Of a stretch of DNA of 48,097 nt, positions 25,728 through 35,226 are shown piece by piece; positions within the stretch are counted from its first letter, which is position 1; each line of letters begins with the position of its first letter. This stretch comes from Carboxylicivirga sp. Lineage in GTDB: Bacteria > Bacteroidota > Bacteroidia > Bacteroidales > Marinilabiliaceae. Position numbers and translations under genes: made by a program. The DNA is taken from contig JAOARW010000086.1 of the NCBI GenBank assembly GCA_025210475.1, forward strand, positions 1-48,097, read 5' to 3'. The notes under the pieces are model-generated. The model ran no database searches, was not told the origin of the DNA, and saw nothing but the letters and a program-made list of their open reading frames with translations.

Positions 25728-28700
25728 CTATTTTTTTAACGCTGGTTTAGAAAATGGAGGAGGAGTAATCTCTTTCTTTTCTTTAAGTAAAGACAAAGCT
25801 TCTTTCACCGCACGTTCCAATTGCGGATCGATATTTTTTTCCATCGAGGCTGCATCCATTCTCACATCAAAGGTTGGGGCAATACCAGTGTTTTCGCCAA
25901 CCCATTCATTGTTAATCGGATCGAATACCGCATTATCCGGAGCTGTTAAAGCACCACCATCTACCAGGCGATAATGTACCGATGATTTTACTAGTCCACC
26001 CCACGTGCGAACGCCTACCACCGGCCCTATTTTCTGCTGCTTAAAGGCCCACGGGAAGAAGTCGCCACCCGAACCGGCCATTTCATTAACCATTAGTACC
26101 TTGGGGCCTTTTATGCCAGCTGGCAATAAAATAGGTGATCCATTGGGAACTTCATTGGTTAAAGCTGCCCGAAGATCGCGCTTCATTAAATCAACCATGT
26201 AGTCATCGAGTAATCCACCACCGTTAAATCGTTCATCAATGACAGCACCTTGTTTGTCCTGTTGTGCAAAATAATAACGGTTAAAAGAAACAAATCCGGC
26301 ACCTGAAGTATTCGGCACCCACACATATGCTAGTTTACCGTTTGATAATTTGTCTACCAACCTGCGATTATCTTCCACCCAGGCTCGTTGGCGAAGCGCT
26401 CTTTCACTGGAGATGGGTTTGACGGTAATTTTCCAGCTGCCTTCAAACGAAGGTTTGCTGTTAATATGAAGTACGGTTTGCACACCGCGTGTGCCATCCA
26501 GGTACTTGTATGGATCTTCTGTTGATTTTAATTGCTCTCCATTAACACCAACCAGGTAGTTGCCTTCTTCAACTTTAAGTCCTGGTCGTTGCAGCGGACT
26601 TGATAATTCAGGATTCCAAACTTCAGTAGTAAAAATACGTTCGATTTGCCAATAATCGCCTTTCGCTTTTAAGTTGGCACCCAATAAACCAACGGTATTG
26701 CTTTCAACCTTTGGCATGTCGCCACCAAAAACAAAACTATGACCGACTGAAAGTTCACCATTCATCATATCTAATACATAATTAAGATCACTTCGGTGCT
26801 TGATAAATGGCACAAGTGGAGAATAGCGACTGTAAACCTCATTCCAATCGCGACCATGCATATCCGGATCGTAAAAGAAATCGCGCTGATAACGCCAGGC
26901 TTCATCAAACATCTGCTTCCATTCGGCCTGTCGATCCAATTTGGTTTTTAAATCTACTTTTAAGCTTTTTCCATCTTTGCCACTGGATTTGCTGGTACCC
27001 ATTACTTTCCATGACGATCCCATTTTAGCAAGCATCTGTTTACCGTCGGCTGATATAGAGACTGAGCGAGCTCCTGATACAAATTCTTTTGCTTTCCGAT
27101 CCTTTAAAGTAAACTTCTGAATAACATTACCTTTGTCGGTCGATTGGCCAATGAATACCGTTCCTTCGGACCCTGCCAACATATAATGATACTGACGCTT
27201 GGGCATTGGCATGGCAATTATACGACTTTCGATACCTTCAAAATCTATGCTGATGCCTTTGTCTTTCTTGGCTTCTTCCTTTTTATCCTGTTTTGGATTT
27301 TTGTCCTTCGAATCTTTTTCTTTTTTCTCAGGCTTTTTGTCCTTGTTTTCTTTTTTGTCATCCTTTTTTTTCACTTCTTCTTCATCGCTGCGAAGTTCAA
27401 AAGGAGATTTGTCTTTTTTCAACAAGTTAATCACATAGGCGCTGTATCTTGCATCATCGGGCGACATAACACTGGTATTCACATAACTCGATTCGAGGCC
27501 CAGATCGGTACTGGCTAAAAAGTACAGCTGCTTACCATTTCGATCCCATGCCGGAGAAAAGGCGTCGGCCATGGTGTTGGTAATTGCCCTGGTTTTGTCT
27601 TCTTTTGACGACCAGATATGAATGCGACGAAAGTTGTTGGAACCGGCTTTGGCATATGCCAGGTATTTTGAATCCTTCGACCAGGTGATGCCCATGCCGC
27701 CACGCTCAAAATTATTGCCTGCCACATCAATGGTCTTAATGGTTTTATTATCAATATCTAAAACACGAATGCGCACATCATCATCAACGAATGCGATAAA
27801 TTTTCCATCGGGCGACCAGTTGGGTTCCCATATCATTTTTGATTCACCAAGACTGATATTTAGAACCTCGCCAAGGCCATCCTGCGAGCTAAGCATCAGT
27901 TCATAACGACCATTTTTATCCGAGAACCAGGCAAGTTTATCACCTTTGGGCGACCACATTGGTTTGCGCTCTGCTACCTTCGAATTATTGGTGATGTTTC
28001 GCACATTACCATGCTCCAGAGGAATTGTAAAAACTTCACCACGAGCGCCCATTATAGCACGTTTGCCACTTGGTGAAAGACGGGCGAAATCAACCTTACT
28101 GCTTAAATTTTCCCATTTGGTTTCGGCCCAGGGGAAATCGCCAATTACATTAATGGTTAGTTTTGTGCTCGCTTGAGAATTGAGGTCGTACAGGTGCAGG
28201 TAGCCATCCTGTTCAAAAACCAATTCCTTGTTTCGGCCACTTAAATATTTAATGTCTGTTTTTGGGGAGCTGGTAACTTGCGATAGTTCTTTTGTTTTAG
28301 TTGAATAGGACCAGATATTGCTTACCCAGTCACGATCGGACAGGAAATATATTTTGTCGCCAAGCCAAACCGGCTGGATGTCGGTTGTTCGTTCGTTTGG
28401 CAATAACTCTTCTTTCCAGTTATCGAGGTTAAGAATGATTAAAGGTGTGTTTTGACCACCACGATAGGCACGCCATTCAGTGTCCCAGCGACGAATTTTA
28501 TCAATCACTATTTGTTTGCCATTGGCTGAATAAGATGCTTTGGTTCCCCATTGCTTCGTCAACATCTTCGATGGGCCGCCATTTTTACTAACCGTCCAAA
28601 GTCGGTCAAAACCAGAGGGGGCTGTCTCGCGTGTTGAGGCGTATAAAATATTCTGTCCGTCAGGAGTCCAGCCGCGTACTTGTGCCGAGGCCGGATACCA

Positions 28701-29033
28701 GGTTAGACGCGTTGCACTGCCTCCTTTGGCAGACATGGTGTAAACGGCATCTGCACCGGCTCGGTTAGAAGTGAAGGCGATGGTTTGTCCGTCGGGAGAA
28801 AAATAGGGATCTTTTTCAATGGCAGGTGTGCTGGTTAACCTTACGGCTGTACCACCACTTTTAGCGCAAATCCATAGGTCGCCACCATAGGTAAATACAA
28901 TCTGTGTTTCACTGATGTTGGGCTGGCGCAGTAAGCGTGTGCCTTCGGCCTTTAATGCAGATGCTGATATAAAAAGGGTTATGAAAAATCCCATTATCAT
29001 CTTAAAAGATGAATGTAAGTGTCGTTGTAGCAT
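25728..29033 (-). CDS. Tricorn-type S41 protease, secreted
   Basis: The 1101-residue protein has a signal peptide (initiation at M12 or M14 would also give one). It has an N-terminal TolB/WD40-like propeller with repeated SPDGQ/SPKGDKLAWFSD units (about 35-330), a second propeller (about 330-560), a PDZ-like segment (about 790-870), and a C-terminal S41 peptidase domain. The nucleophile is S988 in NEMAGSGGDFFPW. This is the tricorn layout, here extracytoplasmic as is usual in Bacteroidota homologues. Members degrade oligopeptides to short products. A Lys/Glu/Asp low-complexity insertion (about 548-588) between propeller and core is an extra linker not needed for the fold. It is divergent from the ABC exporter genes. 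Confidence 0.93.
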   Translation of the reverse strand: MLQRHLHSSFKMIMGFFITLFISASALKAEGTRLLRQPNISETQIVFTYGGDLWICAKSGGTAVRLTSTPAIEKDPYFSPDGQTIAFTSNRAGADAVYTMSAKGGSATRLTWYPASAQVRGWTPDGQNILYASTRETAPSGFDRLWTVSKNGGPSKMLTKQWGTKASYSANGKQIVIDKIRRWDTEWRAYRGGQNTPLIILNLDNWKEELLPNERTTDIQPVWLGDKIYFLSDRDWVSNIWSYSTKTKELSQVTSSPKTDIKYLSGRNKELVFEQDGYLHLYDLNSQASTKLTINVIGDFPWAETKWENLSSKVDFARLSPSGKRAIMGARGEVFTIPLEHGNVRNITNNSKVAERKPMWSPKGDKLAWFSDKNGRYELMLSSQDGLGEVLNISLGESKMIWEPNWSPDGKFIAFVDDDVRIRVLDIDNKTIKTIDVAGNNFERGGMGITWSKDSKYLAYAKAGSNNFRRIHIWSSKEDKTRAITNTMADAFSPAWDRNGKQLYFLASTDLGLESSYVNTSVMSPDDARYSAYVINLLKKDKSPFELRSDEEEVKKKDDKKENKDKKPEKKEKDSKDKNPKQDKKEEAKKDKGISIDFEGIESRIIAMPMPKRQYHYMLAGSEGTVFIGQSTDKGNVIQKFTLKDRKAKEFVSGARSVSISADGKQMLAKMGSSWKVMGTSKSSGKDGKSLKVDLKTKLDRQAEWKQMFDEAWRYQRDFFYDPDMHGRDWNEVYSRYSPLVPFIKHRSDLNYVLDMMNGELSVGHSFVFGGDMPKVESNTVGLLGANLKAKGDYWQIERIFTTEVWNPELSSPLQRPGLKVEEGNYLVGVNGEQLKSTEDPYKYLDGTRGVQTVLHINSKPSFEGSWKITVKPISSERALRQRAWVEDNRRLVDKLSNGKLAYVWVPNTSGAGFVSFNRYYFAQQDKQGAVIDERFNGGGLLDDYMVDLMKRDLRAALTNEVPNGSPILLPAGIKGPKVLMVNEMAGSGGDFFPWAFKQQKIGPVVGVRTWGGLVKSSVHYRLVDGGALTAPDNAVFDPINNEWVGENTGIAPTFDVRMDAASMEKNIDPQLERAVKEALSLLKEKKEITPPPFSKPALKK

Positions 29034-29147
29034 TTTAATGATTTAAGGTTTTGACAATTCTTGAGGTTTAACAATAAAGGGAACAAATGTTCTAAAGTAG
29101 TTAATTTAAAATTGTGTAACAAACCAAATAATATCAGTCATTTGCTT

Positions 29148-29155
29148 TATTTTTG
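29148..29155 (+). promoter_or_regulatory. TAnnTTTG box upstream of the ABC exporter genes
   Basis: TATTTTTG fits the -7 consensus and lies 49 bp before the ATPase ATG. No clear -33 partner is visible, so support is limited. Confidence 0.35.
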
Positions 29156-29204
29156 CTGTTGGTAACTAAACTGAAACAGTTTCTAATTTTATAAATCCCT
29201 AACG

Positions 29205-29990
29205 ATGACTCAAACAAGTATTCAAATAAAAGGATTACGAAAATCTTTTGGTAAAGGCGATAATCAAAAGGAAGTGCTTAAAGGTATAGATCTGGAGATA
29301 GAAAGTGGAAAAATAATTGGATACATCGGTCCTAACGGAGCAGGTAAAAGTACAACTGTTAAGATCCTCTGTGGTATCCTAACATCTTTTGAAGGTGAAA
29401 TCGAAGTGATGGGATTGCCTTTAAAAGGAAATGAGTTAAAAGTTAAAAGTAAGATTGGTTATGTGCCTGAGAACGGAGCTTTGTACGAGGCATTAACACC
29501 CAATGAATACCTCAATTTGGTGGGTACTTTATTTAATATGGAGGCGACCCAAATAGAAGAGCGCAGTGCTACCTTATTAAAATATTTTGAGATGCATCAA
29601 CAGGCTGATCAGCGAATGGATACCTTCTCGAAAGGCATGAAACAAAAAATACTGATCATAGCCGGTTTAATTAATAATCCTGATATTCTGTTTTTGGATG
29701 AGCCATTGTCGGGGCTGGATGCTAATTCGGTGATATTGGTAAAAGATATGTTGACAAAATTGGCTCAGCAGGGCAAAACCATTTTTTACAGTTCGCACCT
29801 GATGGATGTGGTTGAAAAAATATCTGATCGGATTATTTTGATTGACGACGGAAAGGTGATAGCCGATGGTACTTTTGAAGAGCTGCAACAAGACAGTAAT
29901 GTTAGTCTGGAGCAATTATTTGCACGCCTCACCAATGGCGAAAACAAGGTGAGTGAGACCAGTGTGTTGGATAATGTTTTTAAAAACTAA
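29205..29990 (+). CDS. ABC transporter ATP-binding protein
   Basis: The 261-residue ATPase has Walker A GPNGAGKST (residues 42-50), signature FSKGMKQK, Walker B ILFLDEP and the switch His region FYSSHLMD. The sequence groups with exporter-type ATPases (CcmA/NatA-like). It is encoded 3 bp before a large hydrophobic permease, so the two form an exporter unit. Substrate candidates such as an antibiotic, lipid or ion cannot be distinguished. Confidence 0.95.
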   Translation: MTQTSIQIKGLRKSFGKGDNQKEVLKGIDLEIESGKIIGYIGPNGAGKSTTVKILCGILTSFEGEIEVMGLPLKGNELKVKSKIGYVPENGALYEALTPNEYLNLVGTLFNMEATQIEERSATLLKYFEMHQQADQRMDTFSKGMKQKILIIAGLINNPDILFLDEPLSGLDANSVILVKDMLTKLAQQGKTIFYSSHLMDVVEKISDRIILIDDGKVIADGTFEELQQDSNVSLEQLFARLTNGENKVSETSVLDNVFKN

Positions 29991-29993
29991 GGA

Positions 29994-31625
29994 ATGACAG
30001 CTACAAAACAATTACTGAAGGCGCCCATAAATTTTCTTTTGCGAATAATGGGTGTTGATGTATCACATTTCTGGGTTCTCTTAAGCGCAAAACTTAAAAT
30101 GGATTTCAGACGAGCTCCAAACAGTTTCCAATCGGCAGGTAAAAAGCAAACCATGCTTAAACAGTTGTTTATTTATGGTTTTCTGGGCGCCGTACTCGTT
30201 TTAAGTTTGTATCGGATAAGCGATCTGATGCTGCAATTGTCAGTTTTCTTTACCTTTTTGATGGTGTTTGAAGGAACCATTCTTTTAACCGAGTTTACCG
30301 CTGTACTATTCGATGAGAAAGATAACCAGATCTTATTACCAAGGCCGGTATCGTCGCGTACCTTATTATTGGTTCGTTTAATGCACATACTAGTATACAT
30401 GAGTAATATTGCTTTTGCTTTAAGCTTGCCATTCGCCATATACTTGTCATTTGTTCATGGCTGGCTAGCTCTGATTTTTATACTGGTTGTATTGATGTGC
30501 GCCTGGTTAACACTTATAATGGCAACCGGCTTTTATATGAGCTTATCAAAGTTTGTTAGCGCAGTACGATTTAAGGATGTACTTAATTATTTTCAGATAG
30601 GTTTGGCCGTGATAATAATGGCAAGTTACCAATTGGTACCGCATTTTATGGAAGATGCCCATGTTGAGACCTTCGTGTTTAAAGAGGCCTGGTGGATATA
30701 CCTGGTACCAACAGTGTGGTTTGCCGGATTGGTGAACTTTCTGGTTGGTATAGGAGGCAGCATGGAGATTATTCTATCGATTATTACCGTGTTTGTAGTA
30801 TTGATTGGCACCGTGTTATTGGTAAGGGCTTTATCATCTGGTTTTACCAATATAATCTCAGAAACTGGAACAGGATCGATCCAAAAGGCACAGGTCAGCC
30901 AAGTAAAAGCACAGAAAGGCTGGAAGAATAAATTAATTGCTCTGTTGTGTGTTTCAAATGAGGAGCAAACAGGTTGGCGACTAACAATGAGTCATATCCG
31001 TAGTGATCGTAAATTAAAGCAGCAGGTGTATCCGATGTTTGCCTATAGCCTTATTATGGCTTTGGTTTTTTTAAAGCCCGATATTAACGATTTTTCTGCT
31101 TATTTGGCAGAGTTGTCAAATTCATCCAAGTATTTATTTTTTGTACTAACTGGGTTCTTCGGAACCGTTGGGATATCTGTTATTCCCTATACCGACACAC
31201 CTAATGCAGCCTGGATATATGAAGTAGCTTCCACCAGCAAGAAATACCATATACAATCGGGCGCTGTTAAAGCCATGCTGTTTACATTTTATTTGCCACT
31301 ACAAGTTTTGTTTTTAGTTCCCGTAATCTGGATTTGGGGATTACATGTCTTGCCCTATTTCTTATTGGCAAGTGCATTAACTGCAGCACTGAGCATCGTA
31401 TTGGTTCGCATGCAAGGTAATGAGTTGCCTTTTTCACAAGGTCGCGAAATGGTCAACAAAGGCGAGTACACTTTACGAATGTTCTTGGGGATGTTTTTTA
31501 TCGGGTTGCTGATGGGATTAGTTTACCTGATCTCGATGGTACACATTGCGGTGGGATTAACTTTATGTGCCCTAATGCCATTGGTAATTTCAATGAGTTA
31601 TCGAAGCATTCGTAGTCGGCAATAA
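29994..31625 (+). CDS. ABC exporter membrane subunit
   Basis: The 543-residue protein has around 12 hydrophobic segments (for example IYGFLGAVLVLSLYRI, FALSLPFAIYLSFVHGWLAL, MFFIGLLMGLVYLISMVHIA) arranged as two six-helix halves around a central cytoplasmic stretch at about residues 295-345. The length suggests a fused pair of ABC-2-like permease halves. It starts 3 bp after the ATPase stop. There is no signal peptide and no large extracytoplasmic domain, arguing against a LolE/MacB-type protein. The family is not otherwise recognised. Confidence 0.85.
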   Translation: MTATKQLLKAPINFLLRIMGVDVSHFWVLLSAKLKMDFRRAPNSFQSAGKKQTMLKQLFIYGFLGAVLVLSLYRISDLMLQLSVFFTFLMVFEGTILLTEFTAVLFDEKDNQILLPRPVSSRTLLLVRLMHILVYMSNIAFALSLPFAIYLSFVHGWLALIFILVVLMCAWLTLIMATGFYMSLSKFVSAVRFKDVLNYFQIGLAVIIMASYQLVPHFMEDAHVETFVFKEAWWIYLVPTVWFAGLVNFLVGIGGSMEIILSIITVFVVLIGTVLLVRALSSGFTNIISETGTGSIQKAQVSQVKAQKGWKNKLIALLCVSNEEQTGWRLTMSHIRSDRKLKQQVYPMFAYSLIMALVFLKPDINDFSAYLAELSNSSKYLFFVLTGFFGTVGISVIPYTDTPNAAWIYEVASTSKKYHIQSGAVKAMLFTFYLPLQVLFLVPVIWIWGLHVLPYFLLASALTAALSIVLVRMQGNELPFSQGREMVNKGEYTLRMFLGMFFIGLLMGLVYLISMVHIAVGLTLCALMPLVISMSYRSIRSRQ

Positions 31626-31815
31626 AACAAATAGTAGTGCAATTTTATTAATGATGTATTTTGCCTTCGTACTAATGAAGTACAGAATTAATTAAGTCCG
31701 AGGCTTAGAGTTCGATTAAAGGTTATTAGAATACTAAATCGGGAAAAGTATAAAATGCCAACTTATTGGGATTGTGTGCAAATGGTGTTTTAAGCACCTT
31801 GTAAACAAAAACAAT

Positions 31816-32166
31816 ATGGATAAAATAATTAGTCAAACACGTCATGGGCGTGTTTTTATATGTCCTTCTTGCGATAAAGTACACATTGAGTTTCATAACT
31901 TTTTATTCTCTTTTAATCAAGAGGAGTTTAATCATTTTAAACAGTGCTTTAGTCGCATGGATGGCCAGTACTACGAGGCTATTAATGCCGATATTGTTTA
32001 TCAGCGAAAAATAATTGTTCCCATTGGACATAAGCATGCCTCCATGATGTTAAACCGTCAGGAACTTAATGAGCTAAAAAGATTATTGAGTGTTGATGAG
32101 CGTCGAAAAGATCCGTCTGTTTTTCTATCAGTTCGGGAAATTGGAGTGCATTTAGGTGCGAATTAA
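31816..32166 (+). CDS. Small CxxC protein (DUF6686-like)
   Basis: The start at 31816 (MDKIISQT) is preferred because the frame upstream to 31774 encodes an unlikely leader. The 116-residue cytoplasmic protein has one CPSC pair (C16, C19) in VFICPSCDKVHIEF, a half zinc-ribbon followed by beta strands, and an RQELNELKRLL helix near the end. The pattern resembles a small uncharacterised Bacteroidota family (DUF6686-like). It sits between the ABC exporter and flavodoxin genes, suggesting an iron- or redox-linked role only by association. Confidence 0.6.
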   Translation: MDKIISQTRHGRVFICPSCDKVHIEFHNFLFSFNQEEFNHFKQCFSRMDGQYYEAINADIVYQRKIIVPIGHKHASMMLNRQELNELKRLLSVDERRKDPSVFLSVREIGVHLGAN

Positions 32167-32353
32167 ATCTGATTCATCAAAACTTAGTAGCCAGAAATGG
32201 GGATTAATTAAGTGTAAACGTCAGAATATCAGATTGGAAGCGATAATTTAATAGCTTCTGTATAAGTAAAATTCTTTGCTAAAAACCCCAATATTGGTGA
32301 TTGATGGCCAATGGTTTGAACGATAAATTTGTGCTGCACAAAAAGTTATTACA

Positions 32354-32857
32354 ATGAAGAAAACAGCTATATTTTACGGAAGCAGTACAGGCAATACTCA
32401 GAGCGTAGCCGAAAGCATTAATGCGCAGCTTAACAATGAAGCTGATTTGATTAATGTTGAAAACTCTTCCGCTTCGGAAATAGAGAAGTATGAGTTCTTG
32501 TTTTTAGGAACCAGCACCTGGGGATTGGGTGATTTACAAGACGACTGGGAAGGTTTTTTATCCGATCTTGAGTCGGCTAATCTGAAAGGTAAAAAGATTG
32601 CCTTATTTGGTTTAGGCGATGCCGATGCTTATCCGGATACTTTTGTTGATGGCATGGGAACCATCTATAATGCCATTGCTAACAAAGGATGTGAGGTGGT
32701 TGGCATGGTTTCTTTGGAAGAATACAGCTACGATGCTTCAACGGCTGAAGTAGATAATCAGTTTGTGGGCTTACCCATCGATGAGGATAATGAAAGCGAT
32801 AAAACAGAAGCGCGTGTAGATGCCTGGATTTTCAATCTAAAGCATCATTTGCAGTAG
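32354..32857 (+). CDS. fldA: Flavodoxin
   Basis: The 167-residue protein matches long-chain flavodoxins. GSSTGNTQSVAES is the FMN phosphate-binding loop at about residues 9-21, and FLGTSTWGLGDLQDDWEGFL and FGLGDADAYPDTFVDGMGTI are the isoalloxazine-binding loops, the second containing the family Y. It is a soluble one-electron carrier that replaces ferredoxin, for example under iron limitation. The neighbouring ferredoxin-nitroreductase on the other strand is another flavin/Fe-S redox protein, but no direct functional link is shown. Confidence 0.95.
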   Translation: MKKTAIFYGSSTGNTQSVAESINAQLNNEADLINVENSSASEIEKYEFLFLGTSTWGLGDLQDDWEGFLSDLESANLKGKKIALFGLGDADAYPDTFVDGMGTIYNAIANKGCEVVGMVSLEEYSYDASTAEVDNQFVGLPIDEDNESDKTEARVDAWIFNLKHHLQ

Positions 32858-32982
32858 TTTATTACCTATGATGAAAGCAGGTTGGCTGGCCCGATTCCAA
32901 TGTTCATTTGTTTGTACCTGCGAAACGTTAGCAGGTTAAAAGTTGCCGGCTGACTTGCTTTTGGGTAAATTATTAAAAAATA

Positions 32983-33130
32983 GGGTAACCAAAATTCTTT
33001 AAGCACCTGTTCACAGAGTAGCTCACTGAGCGAAGCCGAAGGGATGTCGAAGTGATTTATGATTGATAATCAGAATTAATCAAATTTCATCTCGACTGCG
33101 CTCGATGAGCTTGCTTAGTTTTTGGACACC
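32983..33130. repeat. Copy 1 of a ~147-bp interspersed repeat
   Basis: This convergent-gap sequence aligns along its length with the element at 36260-36406, including an identical 29-nt core (33082-33110) containing CTCGACTGCGCTCGATGAG. The end TTTTTGGACACC (33119-33130) is opposed by the degenerate left end GGTAACCAAAA (32984-32994). CACTGAGCGAAGCCGAAG-type palindrome words recall the REP-like repeats common in Bacteroidota. Confidence 0.7.
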
Positions 33131-33139
33131 TTTGCTATT

Positions 33140-33967
33140 TTATAAATTGATATGATTGAGGTGTAAACCATCGGACTGAATGGAGCGGGCAAATTTAACA
33201 GCCGGCATGCCATATACCATGATATATCCAATGCGGTGATTAGCCGGAATGCCAAAAGCATCCTTAAGTTCCGGAGCAATTTCTTCGATAATGGCTTTTA
33301 AAAACCCATTCCAAAGTGTGCCGATACCCATCGAGTTGGCCATCAATTCAAAATAACTTAAAGAAATAACACTGTCGGCTACTCCATTGCTGTTTTTCTC
33401 GGGAGCCGATGCGATAATCAAATGTGGTGCATCTCTAAAAATTACATCAATACCCTTGGCTTCCCACATGTTTTGGAAAGCACCATACATGGCCAGGTTG
33501 CCGCTTAGTGCATCAGCTTCTTTGGCTTTTTTAAGGGTGTTGTAAACCAACTCACGAACTTTGTTGATTTCTTCTTTGGTTTTAGTGACCGATAAAAGTA
33601 CCTGGTTTTTATTATGACCGGTTGGTGCATGGGCTGCGGTTTTAAGCAGACTTTGGATGGTATCCGGGTTTACTTCGCTATTGGTAAATCTACGAACAGA
33701 ACGACGCGTTAAAATCAAGCGTTCCAAATCTTCTGCATCAGCAATTTCACCCTTTACCGAAACACTGTCATCCGGGTTTTTACCGAATATGGATAAGGCA
33801 CCAGTTGGGCAAATAGCCAAACAGTGCTGACATTTAATACAGTTCTTTTCTTTACCCTCTTTGATACATGGAATGCCATTTTTACCATCGATGATTAAAG
33901 TGGGGCATTCTTTCGCGCACAAGCCACATTGCGTACATTTGGCTTCGTCAATCTTAAAATCTAACAT
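33140..33967 (-). CDS. Ferredoxin-nitroreductase fusion
   Basis: The 275-residue protein starts with two [4Fe-4S] motifs (C11, C14, C17, C21 in CTQCGLCAKECP and C43, C46, C49, C53 in CIKCQHCLAICP). A nitroreductase-type FMN domain follows (RRSVRRFTNSEV, HAPTGHNKNQ, LWNGFLKAIIEE). It is an FMN oxidoreductase fed by its own Fe-S relay, a common form in anaerobes. The substrate is unknown; nitroaromatic or quinone-type acceptors are typical for the family. Its promoter region faces the AraC gene, which is in the same orientation upstream and 89 bp away, so co-transcription is possible. Confidence 0.9.
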   Translation of the reverse strand: MLDFKIDEAKCTQCGLCAKECPTLIIDGKNGIPCIKEGKEKNCIKCQHCLAICPTGALSIFGKNPDDSVSVKGEIADAEDLERLILTRRSVRRFTNSEVNPDTIQSLLKTAAHAPTGHNKNQVLLSVTKTKEEINKVRELVYNTLKKAKEADALSGNLAMYGAFQNMWEAKGIDVIFRDAPHLIIASAPEKNSNGVADSVISLSYFELMANSMGIGTLWNGFLKAIIEEIAPELKDAFGIPANHRIGYIMVYGMPAVKFARSIQSDGLHLNHINL

Positions 33968-34056
33968 GTCTGTATTGCATTTTGTTTGGGGCTGCGAAAG
34001 TAGTAATTTCTAATTAGAATAATGAAGCTTGGTTGGATTGGCAATGATTTGTTATT

Positions 34057-35058
34057 CTATTTTAACTTTAAAGTAATAACGTCTTTAGGATTAATTCCTT
34101 TTATTTTTTTAAACATTTGCGAGAATTTTGACAGGCTATTGTAACCTAAATCATAGCCAACTTGCATAACGGAGTATTGGCCGGTTTTAAGCCTGCGAAA
34201 AGCTTCATCCATTTTGGCATGGGTATAAAACTGGTAAACAGAGCTGTGGAATAAGGCTTTAAAATCGCGCTGAAGTTTAGAAACACTGATGGCAAAATTA
34301 TTCGCCAACTCTTCAATGTTAAGCTTTGTATCAACATGTTTCATGATTTCTTCTTTAATCAACATCAGACGATTATAATCATCGATGTGAAGTCCATGGA
34401 AATCATCTTTATTCGCGTTACTTTGAAGTGATTGAATAAAGATGTTAAACAGTTCTAAAGCTTTGGAAGTAACCATGATTTTCCGACCAAATTCTGAATC
34501 ATCATGATTGAATATATCCATTAATATTCGATCCATTTCGGTGGATATATGGGTGTGGTAAGCTCTGGGTTCATCATGATCAAACAACGCATCGAAAACT
34601 TCAATGGATTCGGGCATCATTGTCATCAACGCATTTTTAGATACTTTAATGGCAAGCGATTGCAAAGGATGTTTTGCTGGAAAATTGGACTTCAAGGGAA
34701 ATAAACCATTGTATAAAAATATTCCTTTGGGAGTGTCGGCTTCCATTTGTTGTTGCTCATTGTTGTAGTTTTGAATGACTTTACCTTGTTTAACGATGTT
34801 GATAAAGAAGCAGTCAGGTTTTTTGTTTGCTTGTCTGTCGATAACAATTGATTGATCATAATCGGATTGAACAACAAGGAACTCAAACTCAGGCAGAATG
34901 TTATAGGCAGTTAGTTTAATCCGGTTATTCCCCATAGTATATAAAAAGCAGTCGTTAATTACCTTGGTGTCAAAGGTTTTTCCAAGAGCTTCGAAATAAT
35001 TAGCATTACTTCCTTCATGAAGATTGATGTGCAGGGAGGTTTTATTCATTTCAAACAA
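34057..35058 (-). CDS. AraC-family transcriptional regulator
   Basis: The 333-residue protein has a variable N-terminal sensing region (about 1-225) and two C-terminal HTH motifs: LNIEELANNFAISVSKLQRD (about 244-263) and YSVMQVGYDLGYNSLSKFSQ with MFKKIKGINPKD, the AraC signature. It is divergent from the secreted alpha/beta hydrolase gene across a 168-bp region containing an inverted repeat, and upstream of the nitroreductase gene on the same strand. Either could be a target. The effector is unknown. Confidence 0.9.
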   Translation of the reverse strand: MFEMNKTSLHINLHEGSNANYFEALGKTFDTKVINDCFLYTMGNNRIKLTAYNILPEFEFLVVQSDYDQSIVIDRQANKKPDCFFINIVKQGKVIQNYNNEQQQMEADTPKGIFLYNGLFPLKSNFPAKHPLQSLAIKVSKNALMTMMPESIEVFDALFDHDEPRAYHTHISTEMDRILMDIFNHDDSEFGRKIMVTSKALELFNIFIQSLQSNANKDDFHGLHIDDYNRLMLIKEEIMKHVDTKLNIEELANNFAISVSKLQRDFKALFHSSVYQFYTHAKMDEAFRRLKTGQYSVMQVGYDLGYNSLSKFSQMFKKIKGINPKDVITLKLK

Positions 35059-35121
35059 TTGCTTAAGTATTTAAATATAGGCGAAATCTCATTGGCTTAC
35101 AATTAGCATTTGCCTTGATTG

Positions 35122-35176
35122 GGATTTTGATTGACATAAATGGATTAAAATCCACACTCCAATGTTGATATGTTTG
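35122..35176 (+). promoter_or_regulatory. Inverted repeat and -7 box before the hydrolase gene
   Basis: GGATTTT (35122-35128) and AAAATCC (35147-35153) form a dyad with an 18-nt spacer, upstream of TATGTTTG (35169-35176), an exact TAnnTTTG box. The layout suits control of the hydrolase by the divergent AraC-family regulator; this is inference. Confidence 0.4.
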
Positions 35177-35226
35177 TAATGTTAATTCTTTAATCATCAT
35201 AAAGTCAAACTTTAAACGAAAAGATC

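Noticed and set aside
27144..27518. 124- and 79-codon plus-strand ORFs rich in Phe and Leu
   Set aside because: They are the antisense of the tricorn protease Lys/Glu-rich insert, which automatically gives Phe/Leu/Ser codons.
32916..32936. ACCTGC/GCAGGT hairpin after flavodoxin as a terminator
   Set aside because: The stem is only 6 bp and no T-tract follows, so I did not call it.
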